Source: an uncultured Pseudomonadota bacterium (lineage in GTDB: Bacteria; Desulfobacterota; Syntrophorhabdia; Syntrophorhabdales; Syntrophorhabdaceae). Taken from it: a stretch of DNA of 34,561 nt. Positions 16,365-24,606 of the stretch are shown here, piece by piece. The position numbers and the translations under genes were made by a program. The stretch covers positions 1 through 34,561 of the forward strand of contig CALMFJ010000164.1 in the NCBI GenBank assembly GCA_937862865.1, given 5' to 3'. The notes under the pieces were generated by a model. It made no database searches. It worked only from the letters and a program-made list of their open reading frames with translations, and had not been told where the DNA came from. Positions within the stretch are counted from its first letter, which is position 1. Each line of letters starts with the position of its first letter.

Positions 16365-17002
16365 CAGCAGACATGGAAGCACAATCGTGGGCGAACACAG
16401 GCAGTGAGCGGGCGCAGGCCATGACGGTCTATATGAGGGCCTTTTTCCGGTCGATGAATACACAGGATTTTTCGAGTTTGATCATACACGCGCAGGAAGG
16501 CGGCCAACAGAAGATAGTCGAGGAATTATATTCGGCTGGAGTGGTAAGCAATATCGTCCGGGCGATCCTTGGAAGGATCGATAAGGGGCGCTCCATTGAT
16601 GACCAGATCAACGATTATGTTCAGGATGCAACGGTCGTTCTTATCCAGATCGCCCGGCAGGGGAGATTGGACCTGACCAAATCGGCAGGTGAGATCGCCT
16701 CGTATATTTGTCTCTGGATAGAGCAGAGGGTAAAGAGGGTTGCAAGAAAGGACCAGCGCTGGCGGTTTTCGCTGGCAGCCCTTTCAGGCAGCATAGAGAA
16801 TGTGCTTGAGGCGACTGAGGGGTGCGATAAGGACCTGGACGAGGTTTTGCCGGGGGAAGAGGCGGGCCCCGGACCATATATAGATACCGGAGCATGCGTG
16901 CAATTGCCCGAGCGATGGGCACAGGCAGGGCATCACGACCTTTTCGCGTTCACGCTCAACAAAAGCGAGCGCAACATACTGTCCATCTTCGGGTCATCGT
17001 AA
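16361..17002 (+). CDS. Sigma-70 region-2-like protein, lacking most of region 4
   Basis: 213 residues from GTG 16361, which overlaps the preceding stop (AGGGGG upstream; ATG 16373 is an alternative). Residues about 62-140 resemble sigma-70 region 2: a helical block, a DDQINDYVQDATVVLIQIA stretch in place of the usual D-LVQ-E-F, then ICLWIEQRVKRVARKDQRW, followed by SLAALSGSI. Near the C-terminus, LNKSERNILSIFGSS looks like the beginning of region 4 (L-x-ERxILxLRFG), but the protein stops there, so the DNA-binding helix-turn-helix is missing. It could be a truncated sigma factor, an anti-sigma-like or RNA-polymerase-binding accessory, or a coincidental likeness. It sits in a run with the membrane-protein gene before it and a winged-helix gene after it. 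Confidence 0.45.
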   Translation: MTADMEAQSWANTGSERAQAMTVYMRAFFRSMNTQDFSSLIIHAQEGGQQKIVEELYSAGVVSNIVRAILGRIDKGRSIDDQINDYVQDATVVLIQIARQGRLDLTKSAGEIASYICLWIEQRVKRVARKDQRWRFSLAALSGSIENVLEATEGCDKDLDEVLPGEEAGPGPYIDTGACVQLPERWAQAGHHDLFAFTLNKSERNILSIFGSS

Positions 17003-17078
17003 TCGGGAGGAAGACGAAAACAGACGAACGGAAATAACCCGTGATCACCGGAACATTTCGGGCCCCGGGGTCGCCGCA

Positions 17079-17423
17079 ATGACGGCGCACTATGTCCATC
17101 ACTACATGGCACCCCTGGGACCTTTCGTTTCCTCGGTATTTTTTTCGCTCATATTCAACTCCGGCGTGCATGGCGTAAGGCCGAATGCGTATATCAGGAG
17201 CGTGCAAATGTCCCTCGCAGGGATAGCCCGGAGGGCGGGAATGTCAAGGAGAAAGGGTGTTGACGCCCTGAAAACCCTGAAGGACTACAGGATCATCATG
17301 CAGTGTAACGGCCGGGGAAGAGGGAACCGGAACCGCTATTTTTTTCTCCCATGCGAGACGTGGTTTCTCCCCGATGCATCCCGGAAAGATGCGATGCGGG
17401 TCGATGATTGTCCGGCACAGTGA
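17079..17423 (+). CDS. Winged-helix/helix-turn-helix protein
   Basis: 114 residues. The stretch VQMSLAGIARRAGMSRRK (about 43-60) followed by GVDALKTLKDYRII and a basic GRGRGNRNRYFF wing fits the HTH_36-type domain often found in plasmid/phage replication or regulatory proteins. DNA binding is therefore likely; the target is unknown. The ATG at 17079 has no Shine-Dalgarno. A strong GGGAGG lies at 17006-17011 with no usable start just after it, and this reading frame is open back to at least 16980, so the gene could begin at an unusual codon or be joined to the sigma-like gene by frameshifting. It precedes the ParB-like gene. Confidence 0.5.
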   Translation: MTAHYVHHYMAPLGPFVSSVFFSLIFNSGVHGVRPNAYIRSVQMSLAGIARRAGMSRRKGVDALKTLKDYRIIMQCNGRGRGNRNRYFFLPCETWFLPDASRKDAMRVDDCPAQ

Positions 17424-17512
17424 AAAGACTCGCATTAATACGGCTCCGGGATGCACTTTTTAGCCCGTGCGATCCATTGATTTGTCTAAGCATTCATCTG
17501 ACGTTACAAAAA

Positions 17513-17530
17513 AGGCGGCATGTGCCTCCT
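17513..17530. promoter_or_regulatory. Imperfect inverted repeat upstream of the ParB-like gene
   Basis: AGGCGGCA-TG-TGCCTCCT is an inverted repeat with 7 of 8 arm bases matching. It abuts the stronger palindrome at 17530-17544. Confidence 0.35.
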
Positions 17531-17544
17531 GTACAAATTGTACA
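17530..17544. promoter_or_regulatory. Operator-like palindrome upstream of the ParB-like gene
   Basis: TGTACAA-A-TTGTACA is a perfect inverted repeat (7-base arms, 1-base centre) ending 34 bases before the ATG at 17579. It overlaps a TACACT that could act as a -10 element, so a bound protein would block transcription. I found no second copy in the window. The likely binders are the ParB-like protein itself or the winged-helix protein encoded just upstream. Confidence 0.5.
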
Positions 17545-17578
17545 CTTGAACGAATTCCGAAAAACCGGAAGGAGACAT

Positions 17579-18934
17579 ATGGACATAAAAGCTATTATGA
17601 TCGGAAAGCGGCACAGGACGAGCCTGGGAGACCTGGAATCCCTGAAAAGGTCAATATCCGAGGTGGGGCTCCTCCAGCCGGTCGTCGTCAGGAAGGGAAC
17701 AAATGAGCTCGTCGCGGGGTTTCGAAGGTTAAGGGCCCTGGAAGACCTGGGCATTACAGAACTGACGGATGGTGTTCATGTTCATTATATTGATATCGAC
17801 AGCATCATACGCGGCGAGCATGACGAGAACATATGCAGACAGGATTTTACGATATCTGAGAAAGTTGCCATTTTTGAGGCGATGAAGGAAGACCAGAAGC
17901 GGCTCGGGATCACACGCCGGATAATATCGGGGAAGGCGTCTACGCCTTCGAGCTCCATCATCGATCCGCATGGTCCGGAAAAGGCAGCGGGCGGGCATGG
18001 GTCCGCACGGGCTGATGCGGCCCGGGCGGTAGGCCTGCACTACAATACATTGAGGAAGGCGTCGGAGATCGTGTCGGCCGCGAGGAGGGACCCGGCACGA
18101 TACGACGGTCTGGTCAGGGAGATGGACCGGTCCGGGAAGGTCGATCCTATCTTCCAGAAGTACACGCAGGAAAGATTGCAGTCTGCCATGCATGAGAATG
18201 AACCGGCACCCGGCCTGTCATACCTGGCATCAGACAGGGGCGGCCCCCTTCCCAAATTCATTATCGATGCGCTGTCCCGGGTATCGCCCACCCTCCGGGA
18301 GGATCTGTTGCGGCGCCATAACGATGTTCTTCGGGCCCTCAAGCGAGGCGACGTCGAGCGATCGGTGAAGGTCTTTTCGAAGAAGTGCGACATCGGATCG
18401 ATGCCGGAGAACGATATCGCGCAGCTCGTCGGACATATCCTGCAGCACGCCGCCGCATCGGCCACGGAATGGGTCTTTCTTCCGCGGGTCCGGCAGATCG
18501 CCGCGGTAATAATGGGTGTTGCCAGAGCAAAGGAGCCGGCGTCGGTGCTCGATAAGCTCGATTTTTTTATGATCGGCCTCGCGGGTTTTGTTGACATGGC
18601 CTGCAACTATCTTCAGCTGGCGAATAAGGGCGGCATCCTCAAGGATATTCCTGCGGACGCTCTTGAAAAATATCTCGCCGCAATAGATGCCTTTCAGATG
18701 CTGTATGAGAGCAAACTGCCCCGGCAGGTGGGGGCGCTGAGGGCCCGGGAAACCCGTTCTGTCCCGGCTGACGGTATCCCCACCGTCCGCGATCATGTGA
18801 ATGCAATGAAGGCGAACGAGATGATAACGAACGCGGCGGAAGGTTCCATCCCCTACTACAGGAGCCTTGTGGCGGGCCTTGTGCAAAACTTCCGCGAAGG
18901 GGCGCAGAGCCTTAAGGAAGCAGGCCTGCCCTGA
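17579..18934 (+). CDS. ParB-like partition/nuclease-domain protein
   Basis: 451 residues from ATG 17579, chosen because GGAAGGAG lies just upstream; the frame is open further 5' but that part is not protein-like. Residues 1-95 form the ParB/Srx N-terminal domain: SLKRSISEVGLLQPVVVRKG (box I, in part) and AGFRRLRALEDLGI where canonical ParB has GERRxRA (Phe replaces Glu). Residues 140-205 hold the central helix-turn-helix part, with ADAARAVGLHYNTLRKASEIV. The C-terminal 230 residues are helical and unfamiliar. There is no ParA beside it, so it may be a regulator or solo partition factor of a plasmid-like element rather than the chromosomal ParB. It is the last gene of the accessory run, 54 bases before cysS. 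Confidence 0.78.
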   Translation: MDIKAIMIGKRHRTSLGDLESLKRSISEVGLLQPVVVRKGTNELVAGFRRLRALEDLGITELTDGVHVHYIDIDSIIRGEHDENICRQDFTISEKVAIFEAMKEDQKRLGITRRIISGKASTPSSSIIDPHGPEKAAGGHGSARADAARAVGLHYNTLRKASEIVSAARRDPARYDGLVREMDRSGKVDPIFQKYTQERLQSAMHENEPAPGLSYLASDRGGPLPKFIIDALSRVSPTLREDLLRRHNDVLRALKRGDVERSVKVFSKKCDIGSMPENDIAQLVGHILQHAAASATEWVFLPRVRQIAAVIMGVARAKEPASVLDKLDFFMIGLAGFVDMACNYLQLANKGGILKDIPADALEKYLAAIDAFQMLYESKLPRQVGALRARETRSVPADGIPTVRDHVNAMKANEMITNAAEGSIPYYRSLVAGLVQNFREGAQSLKEAGLP

Positions 18935-18944
18935 TGCAATTGCT

Positions 18945-18974
18945 TTGACAAGTCCGCGATAGCTATGGTAAATA
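18945..18974 (+). promoter_or_regulatory. Promoter of cysS
   Basis: A consensus TTGACA (18945-18950), 18-base spacer, TAAATA (18969-18974). Transcription would start near 18981, which excludes the upstream ATG at 18965 and supports ATG 18989 as the cysS start. Confidence 0.5.
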
Positions 18975-18988
18975 ATACGGTCAACGCT

Positions 18989-20434
18989 ATGGCTCTGAAG
19001 GTTTACAATACCATATCCGGAAAGAAAGAAGACTTTATCCCTGTGTCCGAGGGGAAAGTGAGGCTCTACGTCTGCGGCGTTACGGTGTATGACCACTGCC
19101 ATATCGGCCATGCGCGCAGTGCGATCGTTTTCGATACCATATACCGGTATCTGCGGTCGAAGGGCTACGACGTCACGTATGTCAGGAATTTCACGGATAT
19201 CGACGACAAGATAATCCGCAGGTCTCATGAGGAAAACATACCCTGGCAGGAAGTCGGGCGGAAATATATCGCTTCATTCTACGAGGACATGGATGCCCTC
19301 GGTATAATGCGGCCGACCCACGAGCCCCGGGCGACAGACCATATCGGCGACATGATAGCGCTTGTCGACTCGCTGATAAAAAAGGGGCACGCCTACAATG
19401 TCGACGGGGATGTCTATTTTTCCGTGGACAGCTTCAGGAAGTACGGCGAGCTTTCGAGACGGCCACTTGAGGAAATGATGTCCGGTGCCCGGGTGGAAGT
19501 TGACGAAAAAAAGAAGAATCCCCTCGATTTTGCCCTCTGGAAGGCATCGAAGGAAGGCGAGCCATCGTGGGACGCTCCGTTCGGGAAGGGCCGTCCGGGA
19601 TGGCATATCGAGTGTTCCGCCATGAGCACGCTGTTCCTTGGCAATCCTTTCGATATCCACGGCGGCGGAAAAGACCTTGTTTTCCCGCACCATGAGAATG
19701 AAAAGGCGCAGACCGAAGCCGCTACCGGTGAGAAATTCGTCAACTACTGGGTACATAACGGTTTCGTCAATATCGACCGGGAGAAGATGTCGAAGTCCAT
19801 CGGCAATACTCTTTCGATCAAGGATTTTCTCAAAGACTACCATCCCGAAGTTCTTCGGCTTTTTTATCTCTCGAACCACTATCGCAGCCCGGTTGATTAC
19901 AACGGGCAATCGATTGATGACGTCAATACGGCGCTCCAGCGGCTCTATTATAGCCGGCAAAGGGCCCTTGACGCCCAAAAGGGGAAAAGCTTCAAGGCCC
20001 GCAATTTCGAACAGGCTGATGAACTGAACAAGAAATTCCTCGAGGCCATGGATGATGATTTTAACACGGCCCTGGCGCTTTCATATGTTTTCGAGCTTTC
20101 AAAAGAGATCAACCGGATGGTGGATGAAAAAGACGCGAGCGCGACACCATTAATATCATCCGCAAACCAGATGCTGGAATCTCTTGCCGGTACGTTGGGG
20201 CTTCTGGAGGACAATTTCGAATCTTTTGAAAATCAGGCAAAAATGCGGCACCTTGCACGCATGGGCCTCGACGCCCCGTTCGTTGAGAATGCGATACATG
20301 ACCGGATCGAGGCGAGAAAGACGAAGAATTTTCAGAAGGCTGATGAGATAAGGAATGCGCTGGCCGAAAAAGGGATTATGCTTCTTGACACTCCTCAAGG
20401 TACACAGTGGCGGATAAAAACTTCAGTTTCTTAA
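18989..20434 (+). CDS. cysS: Cysteinyl-tRNA synthetase
   Basis: 481 residues, the usual length. Class I signatures: zinc-ligand Cys29 in YVCGVTVYD, HIGH at 38-41 (HCHIGHARS), and KMSKS at 266-270. GWHIECSAM and DIHGGGKDLVFPHHENE are further family blocks, holding the other zinc ligands. It charges tRNA-Cys in the cytoplasm. The start was set by a consensus promoter just upstream; the leader is only about 8 bases and has no clear ribosome site. The oxidoreductase gamma-subunit gene follows after 13 bases and probably shares the transcript. Confidence 0.97.
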   Translation: MALKVYNTISGKKEDFIPVSEGKVRLYVCGVTVYDHCHIGHARSAIVFDTIYRYLRSKGYDVTYVRNFTDIDDKIIRRSHEENIPWQEVGRKYIASFYEDMDALGIMRPTHEPRATDHIGDMIALVDSLIKKGHAYNVDGDVYFSVDSFRKYGELSRRPLEEMMSGARVEVDEKKKNPLDFALWKASKEGEPSWDAPFGKGRPGWHIECSAMSTLFLGNPFDIHGGGKDLVFPHHENEKAQTEAATGEKFVNYWVHNGFVNIDREKMSKSIGNTLSIKDFLKDYHPEVLRLFYLSNHYRSPVDYNGQSIDDVNTALQRLYYSRQRALDAQKGKSFKARNFEQADELNKKFLEAMDDDFNTALALSYVFELSKEINRMVDEKDASATPLISSANQMLESLAGTLGLLEDNFESFENQAKMRHLARMGLDAPFVENAIHDRIEARKTKNFQKADEIRNALAEKGIMLLDTPQGTQWRIKTSVS

Positions 20435-20447
20435 AAGGAGAATACAT

Positions 20448-20999
20448 ATGCTGGAAGTCAGATTTCATGGAAGGGGCGGACAGGGAGCCGTCACATCTGC
20501 GGAGATCATAGCCCAGGCTGCTATCAAACAGGGGATGAGCGCACAGGCTTTCCCCAGTTTCGGCCCCGAGCGCCGCGGTGCTCCGGTGCAGGCGTTCCTG
20601 CGCTTATCGGACAGACCGATCCGGTTGAGATCGAAAGTGTACAAACCCGACAGTGTCCTGATACTCGACCCGACCCTCGTCGAATCGGCGAACCCTACGG
20701 CGGGGCTTAAGGAAGGCGGCTACATTGTCATCAATTCAAACAAATCGGTAGAAGAGCTGAAGAAAATGTTTCCCGGGCAGAACATCGTTGCCGTGGATGC
20801 GACGAAGATAGCCAAGGAAGAGCTCGGTGTTCCCATCACGAACACGACAATGCTCGGTGCACTCATCCGTGCGACGAAGGCCGTTGAGCTGAACGCCCTT
20901 GAAGAACCGGTTCGTAGCCGTTTCGGGGCCAACGGCCAGAAGAATATCAACGCGTACACCCGGGCATTTAACGAAGCGATAACAATAAACGCCGGGTAG
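20448..20999 (+). CDS. 2-oxoacid:ferredoxin oxidoreductase gamma subunit
   Basis: 183 residues, a full-length gamma domain. The family motifs are FHGRGGQGAVTSAEIIAQAA at the N-terminus and FPSFGPERRGAPVQAFLR. In pyruvate (or 2-ketoisovalerate) ferredoxin oxidoreductases this subunit works with delta, alpha and beta subunits to oxidise 2-oxoacids to acyl-CoA with reduced ferredoxin, an anaerobic reaction. Here it stands alone: after it comes a strong terminator and then ade, and no alpha, beta or delta gene is in the window. AAAAGGAG precedes the ATG. Confidence 0.9.
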   Translation: MLEVRFHGRGGQGAVTSAEIIAQAAIKQGMSAQAFPSFGPERRGAPVQAFLRLSDRPIRLRSKVYKPDSVLILDPTLVESANPTAGLKEGGYIVINSNKSVEELKKMFPGQNIVAVDATKIAKEELGVPITNTTMLGALIRATKAVELNALEEPVRSRFGANGQKNINAYTRAFNEAITINAG

Positions 21000-21026
21000 T
21001 CTAAGAACGCAAAAGGCATTGCGAGA

Positions 21027-21093
21027 TAACCGCCAGCTGCCGGATGATCGATGAATATGTTCATCCATTGGGTCGCTGCCGGTTATTTTTTTA
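21027..21093 (+). terminator. Strong intrinsic terminator between the gamma-subunit gene and ade
   Basis: ATAACCG-C-CAGC (21027-21038) pairs with GCTG-C-CGGTTAT (21076-21087), one C/C mismatch, and ends in a run of seven T. The loop contains a second perfect hairpin, GATGAA-TATG-TTCATC (21051-21066). Only about 40 bases separate it from the ade ATG, too little for a clear independent promoter, so it may act as an attenuator as well. Confidence 0.8.
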
Positions 21094-21135
21094 TCCCTGC
21101 ACAATGCAGACGGGGGCAGTCCAGAGAAGGGGTTC

Positions 21136-22758
21136 ATGACGAGCATATCGGGCAATATTGTCGACATCCATAACGAGACCATCTTTCCCGGCACGGTCCG
21201 CATAGAGAACGGCATCATTGCAGGGGTCGGGAGAGAACGTTACTGGGCGGACAGGTATATCCTGCCCGGTTTCGTGGATGCGCATGTCCACATCGAGAGC
21301 TCCATGCTCACGCCTGTTGGTTTTGCGCGGCTCGCCGCGGTCCACGGGACGGTAGCAGCGGTGTCGGACCCGCACGAGATCGCGAACGTCCTGGGCATAT
21401 GGGGGATCGACTACATGATAGAGAGCGCCTCCGGTGTCCCCTTTGTGTTTTCGTTTGGAGCCCCGTCCTGTGTACCGGCGAGCCCCTTCGAAACGTGCGG
21501 CGCCCATATCGGCCCAGCTGAGGTCGAGGAACTGCTGGGCCGATCTGACATCGGGTATCTGGGTGAAATGATGAACTACCCGGGGGTCATCAGCGGCGAC
21601 CCTGAAGCGATCGCAAAGTTAAGGGCCGCAAAGGCGGCCGGTAAACCGGTCGACGGCCATGCGCCGGGATTGCGCGGCGAGGCGCTCAGGAGATATATAG
21701 AAGCAGGCATATCGACAGACCATGAATCATTCGAGATCGAAGAGGCTCGGGAGAAGTTGTCCCTCGGTATGAAGATACTCGTACGGGAGGGGTCGGCGGC
21801 CAGAAATTTTGACACGCTCTTCCCGCTGATAGCGGACCATCCCGGACAGTGCATGCTTTGCAGTGATGACACGCACCCCGATATGCTGGTGCGCGGGCAT
21901 ATCAACCTGCTTGTTGAGCGGGCAGTCCGTGGGGGGATCGATCTCATGAAGGTGCTCAGGTGCGCGTGTCTTAATCCCGTCGAGCATTACAGGCTTAATG
22001 TCGGCCTGCTGCGCATTGGGGACCCCGCGGACATGATCGTTGTCGACAACCTCGAGTCCTTCAATGTGTTGATGACGATCATACGCGGACAGGTTGTTGC
22101 GGAGGACGGGGTGAGCAGGATCGCACATGCGTCGCCGAAGCCCATCAACATTTTCAGTGCCGCAGCGAAACGGCCGGGTGATTTCCGGATCCAGGGAACA
22201 TCGGGACGGGTCCGCGTCATCGAGGTTATAGAGGGCCAGGTGGTTACCGGTTCCTCAACCGGGAGCGTTCCCGTGAAGAACGGAGAGCTCGTTTGCGATA
22301 CAAACAAAGACCTTCTCAAGATATCCGTCGTCAACCGGTATTCTGACGGACCGCCCGCCGTTGCATTCGTTCGAGGGTTTAACCTGAAAAAAGGCGCGAT
22401 AGCTTCCTCAATAGCGCATGATTCACACAATATCGTTGCGGTCGGAACCTCGGATGACATGCTCTGCGAGGCCGTGAATTGCGTTATCGAGAAAAGAGGA
22501 GGGATCTCGCTTGTCTCTGACGACATGAAGATGGTGGTGTCCCTGCCGGTGGGCGGGATAATGTCCGATGACGACGGCTACAGCGTCGCGCGGAAATATA
22601 GCCGCATGAACGCACTTGCCCGCGAACTCGGGTGCTCGCTTGATGCGCCTTTTATGACGCTTTCGTTTATGGCGCTCATTGTCATCCCAAAGCTGAAACT
22701 CAGCGACCAGGGCCTTTTTGACGGCGAGCGCTTCGCGTTCACAGACCTTTTTCTGTAA
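21136..22758 (+). CDS. ade: Adenine deaminase
   Basis: 540 residues, within the normal range. An amidohydrolase-fold enzyme that converts adenine to hypoxanthine and ammonia in purine salvage. The metal-binding HxH is in FVDAHVHIESSML (H50, H52); DPHEIANVLG, DGHAPGL and SDDTHPDML supply further ligands (His, Asp) and are characteristic of Ade rather than of other amidohydrolases, as is the C-terminal MSFxxL-type domain (APFMTLSFMALIVIPKLKLSD, in part). AAGGGG three bases before ATG supports the start. It converges with the GGDEF/HD-GYP gene, leaving 7 bases. Confidence 0.95.
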   Translation: MTSISGNIVDIHNETIFPGTVRIENGIIAGVGRERYWADRYILPGFVDAHVHIESSMLTPVGFARLAAVHGTVAAVSDPHEIANVLGIWGIDYMIESASGVPFVFSFGAPSCVPASPFETCGAHIGPAEVEELLGRSDIGYLGEMMNYPGVISGDPEAIAKLRAAKAAGKPVDGHAPGLRGEALRRYIEAGISTDHESFEIEEAREKLSLGMKILVREGSAARNFDTLFPLIADHPGQCMLCSDDTHPDMLVRGHINLLVERAVRGGIDLMKVLRCACLNPVEHYRLNVGLLRIGDPADMIVVDNLESFNVLMTIIRGQVVAEDGVSRIAHASPKPINIFSAAAKRPGDFRIQGTSGRVRVIEVIEGQVVTGSSTGSVPVKNGELVCDTNKDLLKISVVNRYSDGPPAVAFVRGFNLKKGAIASSIAHDSHNIVAVGTSDDMLCEAVNCVIEKRGGISLVSDDMKMVVSLPVGGIMSDDDGYSVARKYSRMNALARELGCSLDAPFMTLSFMALIVIPKLKLSDQGLFDGERFAFTDLFL

Positions 22759-22765
22759 ATATTTC

Positions 22766-24541
22766 TTAAGATACGATCTTGACGAACGTGGCGACGAGTT
22801 CAGGATCGAACTGCCTGCCCGCGCATTCTTTCAATTCCTGGAGGGCTTTTTTCCTGGAGATGGCCTTGCGGTGCGGCCTGCCGGCCGTCATTGCCTCATA
22901 GGCGTCGGCGATCGCCATGATCCGGCTTTCAAGGGGAATGTCCTCACCCGAAAGGCCTAAGGGGTACCCGGCCCCGTTCCACCATTCGTGGTGCTTGAGG
23001 ATATATTCCGATATATGGGTCAGGTTTGCTGACGACTGGGCAATGCGGTGGCCTATGTCGCAATGTTTGCGCATCTCGAGAAGTTCTTCCTGGGTGAGGC
23101 TCCCTTCTTTGAGAAGTGTCCGGTGATGAACGCCGATATTTCCTATATCGTGAAATTGCGCAAGGAGAACGAGGTCCTTCATTCGTTTTTCCGGCAAACC
23201 GACTGCATTTCCCAGGGCCGTGACCAGTTTTTTCAGCCTGCGCGCCGAATGCTGTGTGGTTATACCGATGTCCTCGATCGTGGCGAGAAGATTTTTCACG
23301 ATCACTCCCCGGAACTGCTGGCTTCCAAACAGTTTTTCCTTGTACATGTTGTTGTCGGCTTCGCGGTACAATTCGGTCATACCCTGACCGGGGCTGCTGC
23401 GGATCGAGAAGCCGATGGAGATACCGAGGGGAAGATTACGGTTCTTCCTGTTATAATCCGCAATGCTGCTCTTTATCCGGGCGCATATTTCTTCGACCTT
23501 GGAACGCGGCGTGTTGGGCAGGAGGACGGCAAACTCATCGCCCCCGACACGCGCGACGACGTCGTTTTCGCGGAACGATCTCCGGATGATCTGCGACGCC
23601 CTCATGAGCAGTTCATCGCCCCTCTCGTGCCCGAGCGTGTCATTGATCAGCTTCAACCCGTCCACGTCGCACATGATAAGGCCGACCAGCTCAAAACGGC
23701 TATTGTCGAGGCGGTGCATTTCCTCCTCGAAGTATGCACGGTTGTAAAGGTTTGTCAGGGGATCGTGAAGGCTCAGATACTTCAGCTTCTCTTCTGTTTT
23801 TTTCAGCTCTGTAATGTCTTTTGATATAACGGCGACATATTTTGTCTCCCCGGTTTTCGGGTCAGGTATCGGGCTCAACGTTCTCAATGTACACCGCTTC
23901 CCATTGTCGCTCTTGTGCTCATAGCTCAGGGACGTGTTCCATTCAAATATTTTTTCCACGTGACCCGCAAAATCGAAGGCATCATCGGCATTGTGAAAGT
24001 CGGCGTAACGCCTTCCTATTATATCGGATTCATCAACGCCAAGGCGCCTGACCGCCTGCCGGTTGACAAAGAGATACCTGCAATCCCGGTCCATCATATA
24101 GACCGAATCTTCAGTGGATTCGATAAGCGAGCGGTATTTTTCCTCGCTCAGGCTTATCCGTTTCCCGGCCCTGACATATTCGGTAATGTCAATGAATGAC
24201 ACGGCCGTGTACCCGGCGCCCTTCAGCCCGTTGCGTATTATCAGCACATCCCTGACCGACCCGTCCTTCAGCGCCAGCTTAAAATTCGTGCTTTGGGCGG
24301 TGCCGGGGCCATTGGGGCCGGTAAACTCCTGGTGTTCTTTCGTCGTGGTCAGGTCGCCGCCGACAACGAGTTCCGGCCATTTTTTCTTTTGTATGTCGCC
24401 CTTCCCGTATTTTGAAAGTTTGAGAAACTGCCGGTTTGCGTGGAGTATCGTCCCGTCGGGATCGGCGATTATCGCGGCTATTTCCGACGATTCGAAAAAG
24501 GCCTGATGTATGTCACTTCTGTCCAAATTCTTGTGGGCCAT
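22766..24541 (-). CDS. PAS-GGDEF-HD-GYP cyclic-di-GMP signalling protein
   Basis: 591 residues, cytoplasmic (no membrane helix seen). Two PAS domains (about 10-130 and 135-255) precede a GGDEF domain (about 265-420) and an HD-GYP domain (about 425-591). GGDEF is intact, and the inhibitory I-site RxxD is present five residues before it (RENDVVARVGGDEF). In the HD-GYP part, HDIGNIGV and HHEWWNGAGYP are present. So one protein carries both c-di-GMP synthase and phosphodiesterase modules, sensed by PAS; which activity dominates is unknown. It is likely transcribed alone from a TATACT promoter at 24560-24589. Confidence 0.92.
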   Translation of the reverse strand: MAHKNLDRSDIHQAFFESSEIAAIIADPDGTILHANRQFLKLSKYGKGDIQKKKWPELVVGGDLTTTKEHQEFTGPNGPGTAQSTNFKLALKDGSVRDVLIIRNGLKGAGYTAVSFIDITEYVRAGKRISLSEEKYRSLIESTEDSVYMMDRDCRYLFVNRQAVRRLGVDESDIIGRRYADFHNADDAFDFAGHVEKIFEWNTSLSYEHKSDNGKRCTLRTLSPIPDPKTGETKYVAVISKDITELKKTEEKLKYLSLHDPLTNLYNRAYFEEEMHRLDNSRFELVGLIMCDVDGLKLINDTLGHERGDELLMRASQIIRRSFRENDVVARVGGDEFAVLLPNTPRSKVEEICARIKSSIADYNRKNRNLPLGISIGFSIRSSPGQGMTELYREADNNMYKEKLFGSQQFRGVIVKNLLATIEDIGITTQHSARRLKKLVTALGNAVGLPEKRMKDLVLLAQFHDIGNIGVHHRTLLKEGSLTQEELLEMRKHCDIGHRIAQSSANLTHISEYILKHHEWWNGAGYPLGLSGEDIPLESRIMAIADAYEAMTAGRPHRKAISRKKALQELKECAGRQFDPELVATFVKIVS

Positions 24542-24559
24542 TCCTTGAGAACTCTTTCG

Positions 24560-24589
24560 AGTATATCACGCGATTCTTGATATTGCTAA
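24560..24589 (-). promoter_or_regulatory. Promoter candidate for the GGDEF/HD-GYP gene
   Basis: Minus-strand TTAGCA (24589-24584), 18-base spacer, TATACT (24565-24560), about 20 bases before the ATG. The short leader carries ACTC-GAAA-GAGT, a small hairpin. Confidence 0.4.
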
Positions 24590-24606
24590 TATTATACCCG
24601 TGTTAC

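Noticed and set aside
21000-21135. Purine riboswitch before ade
   Set aside because: The conserved purine-riboswitch loops cannot be found; the structure is explained by a terminator.
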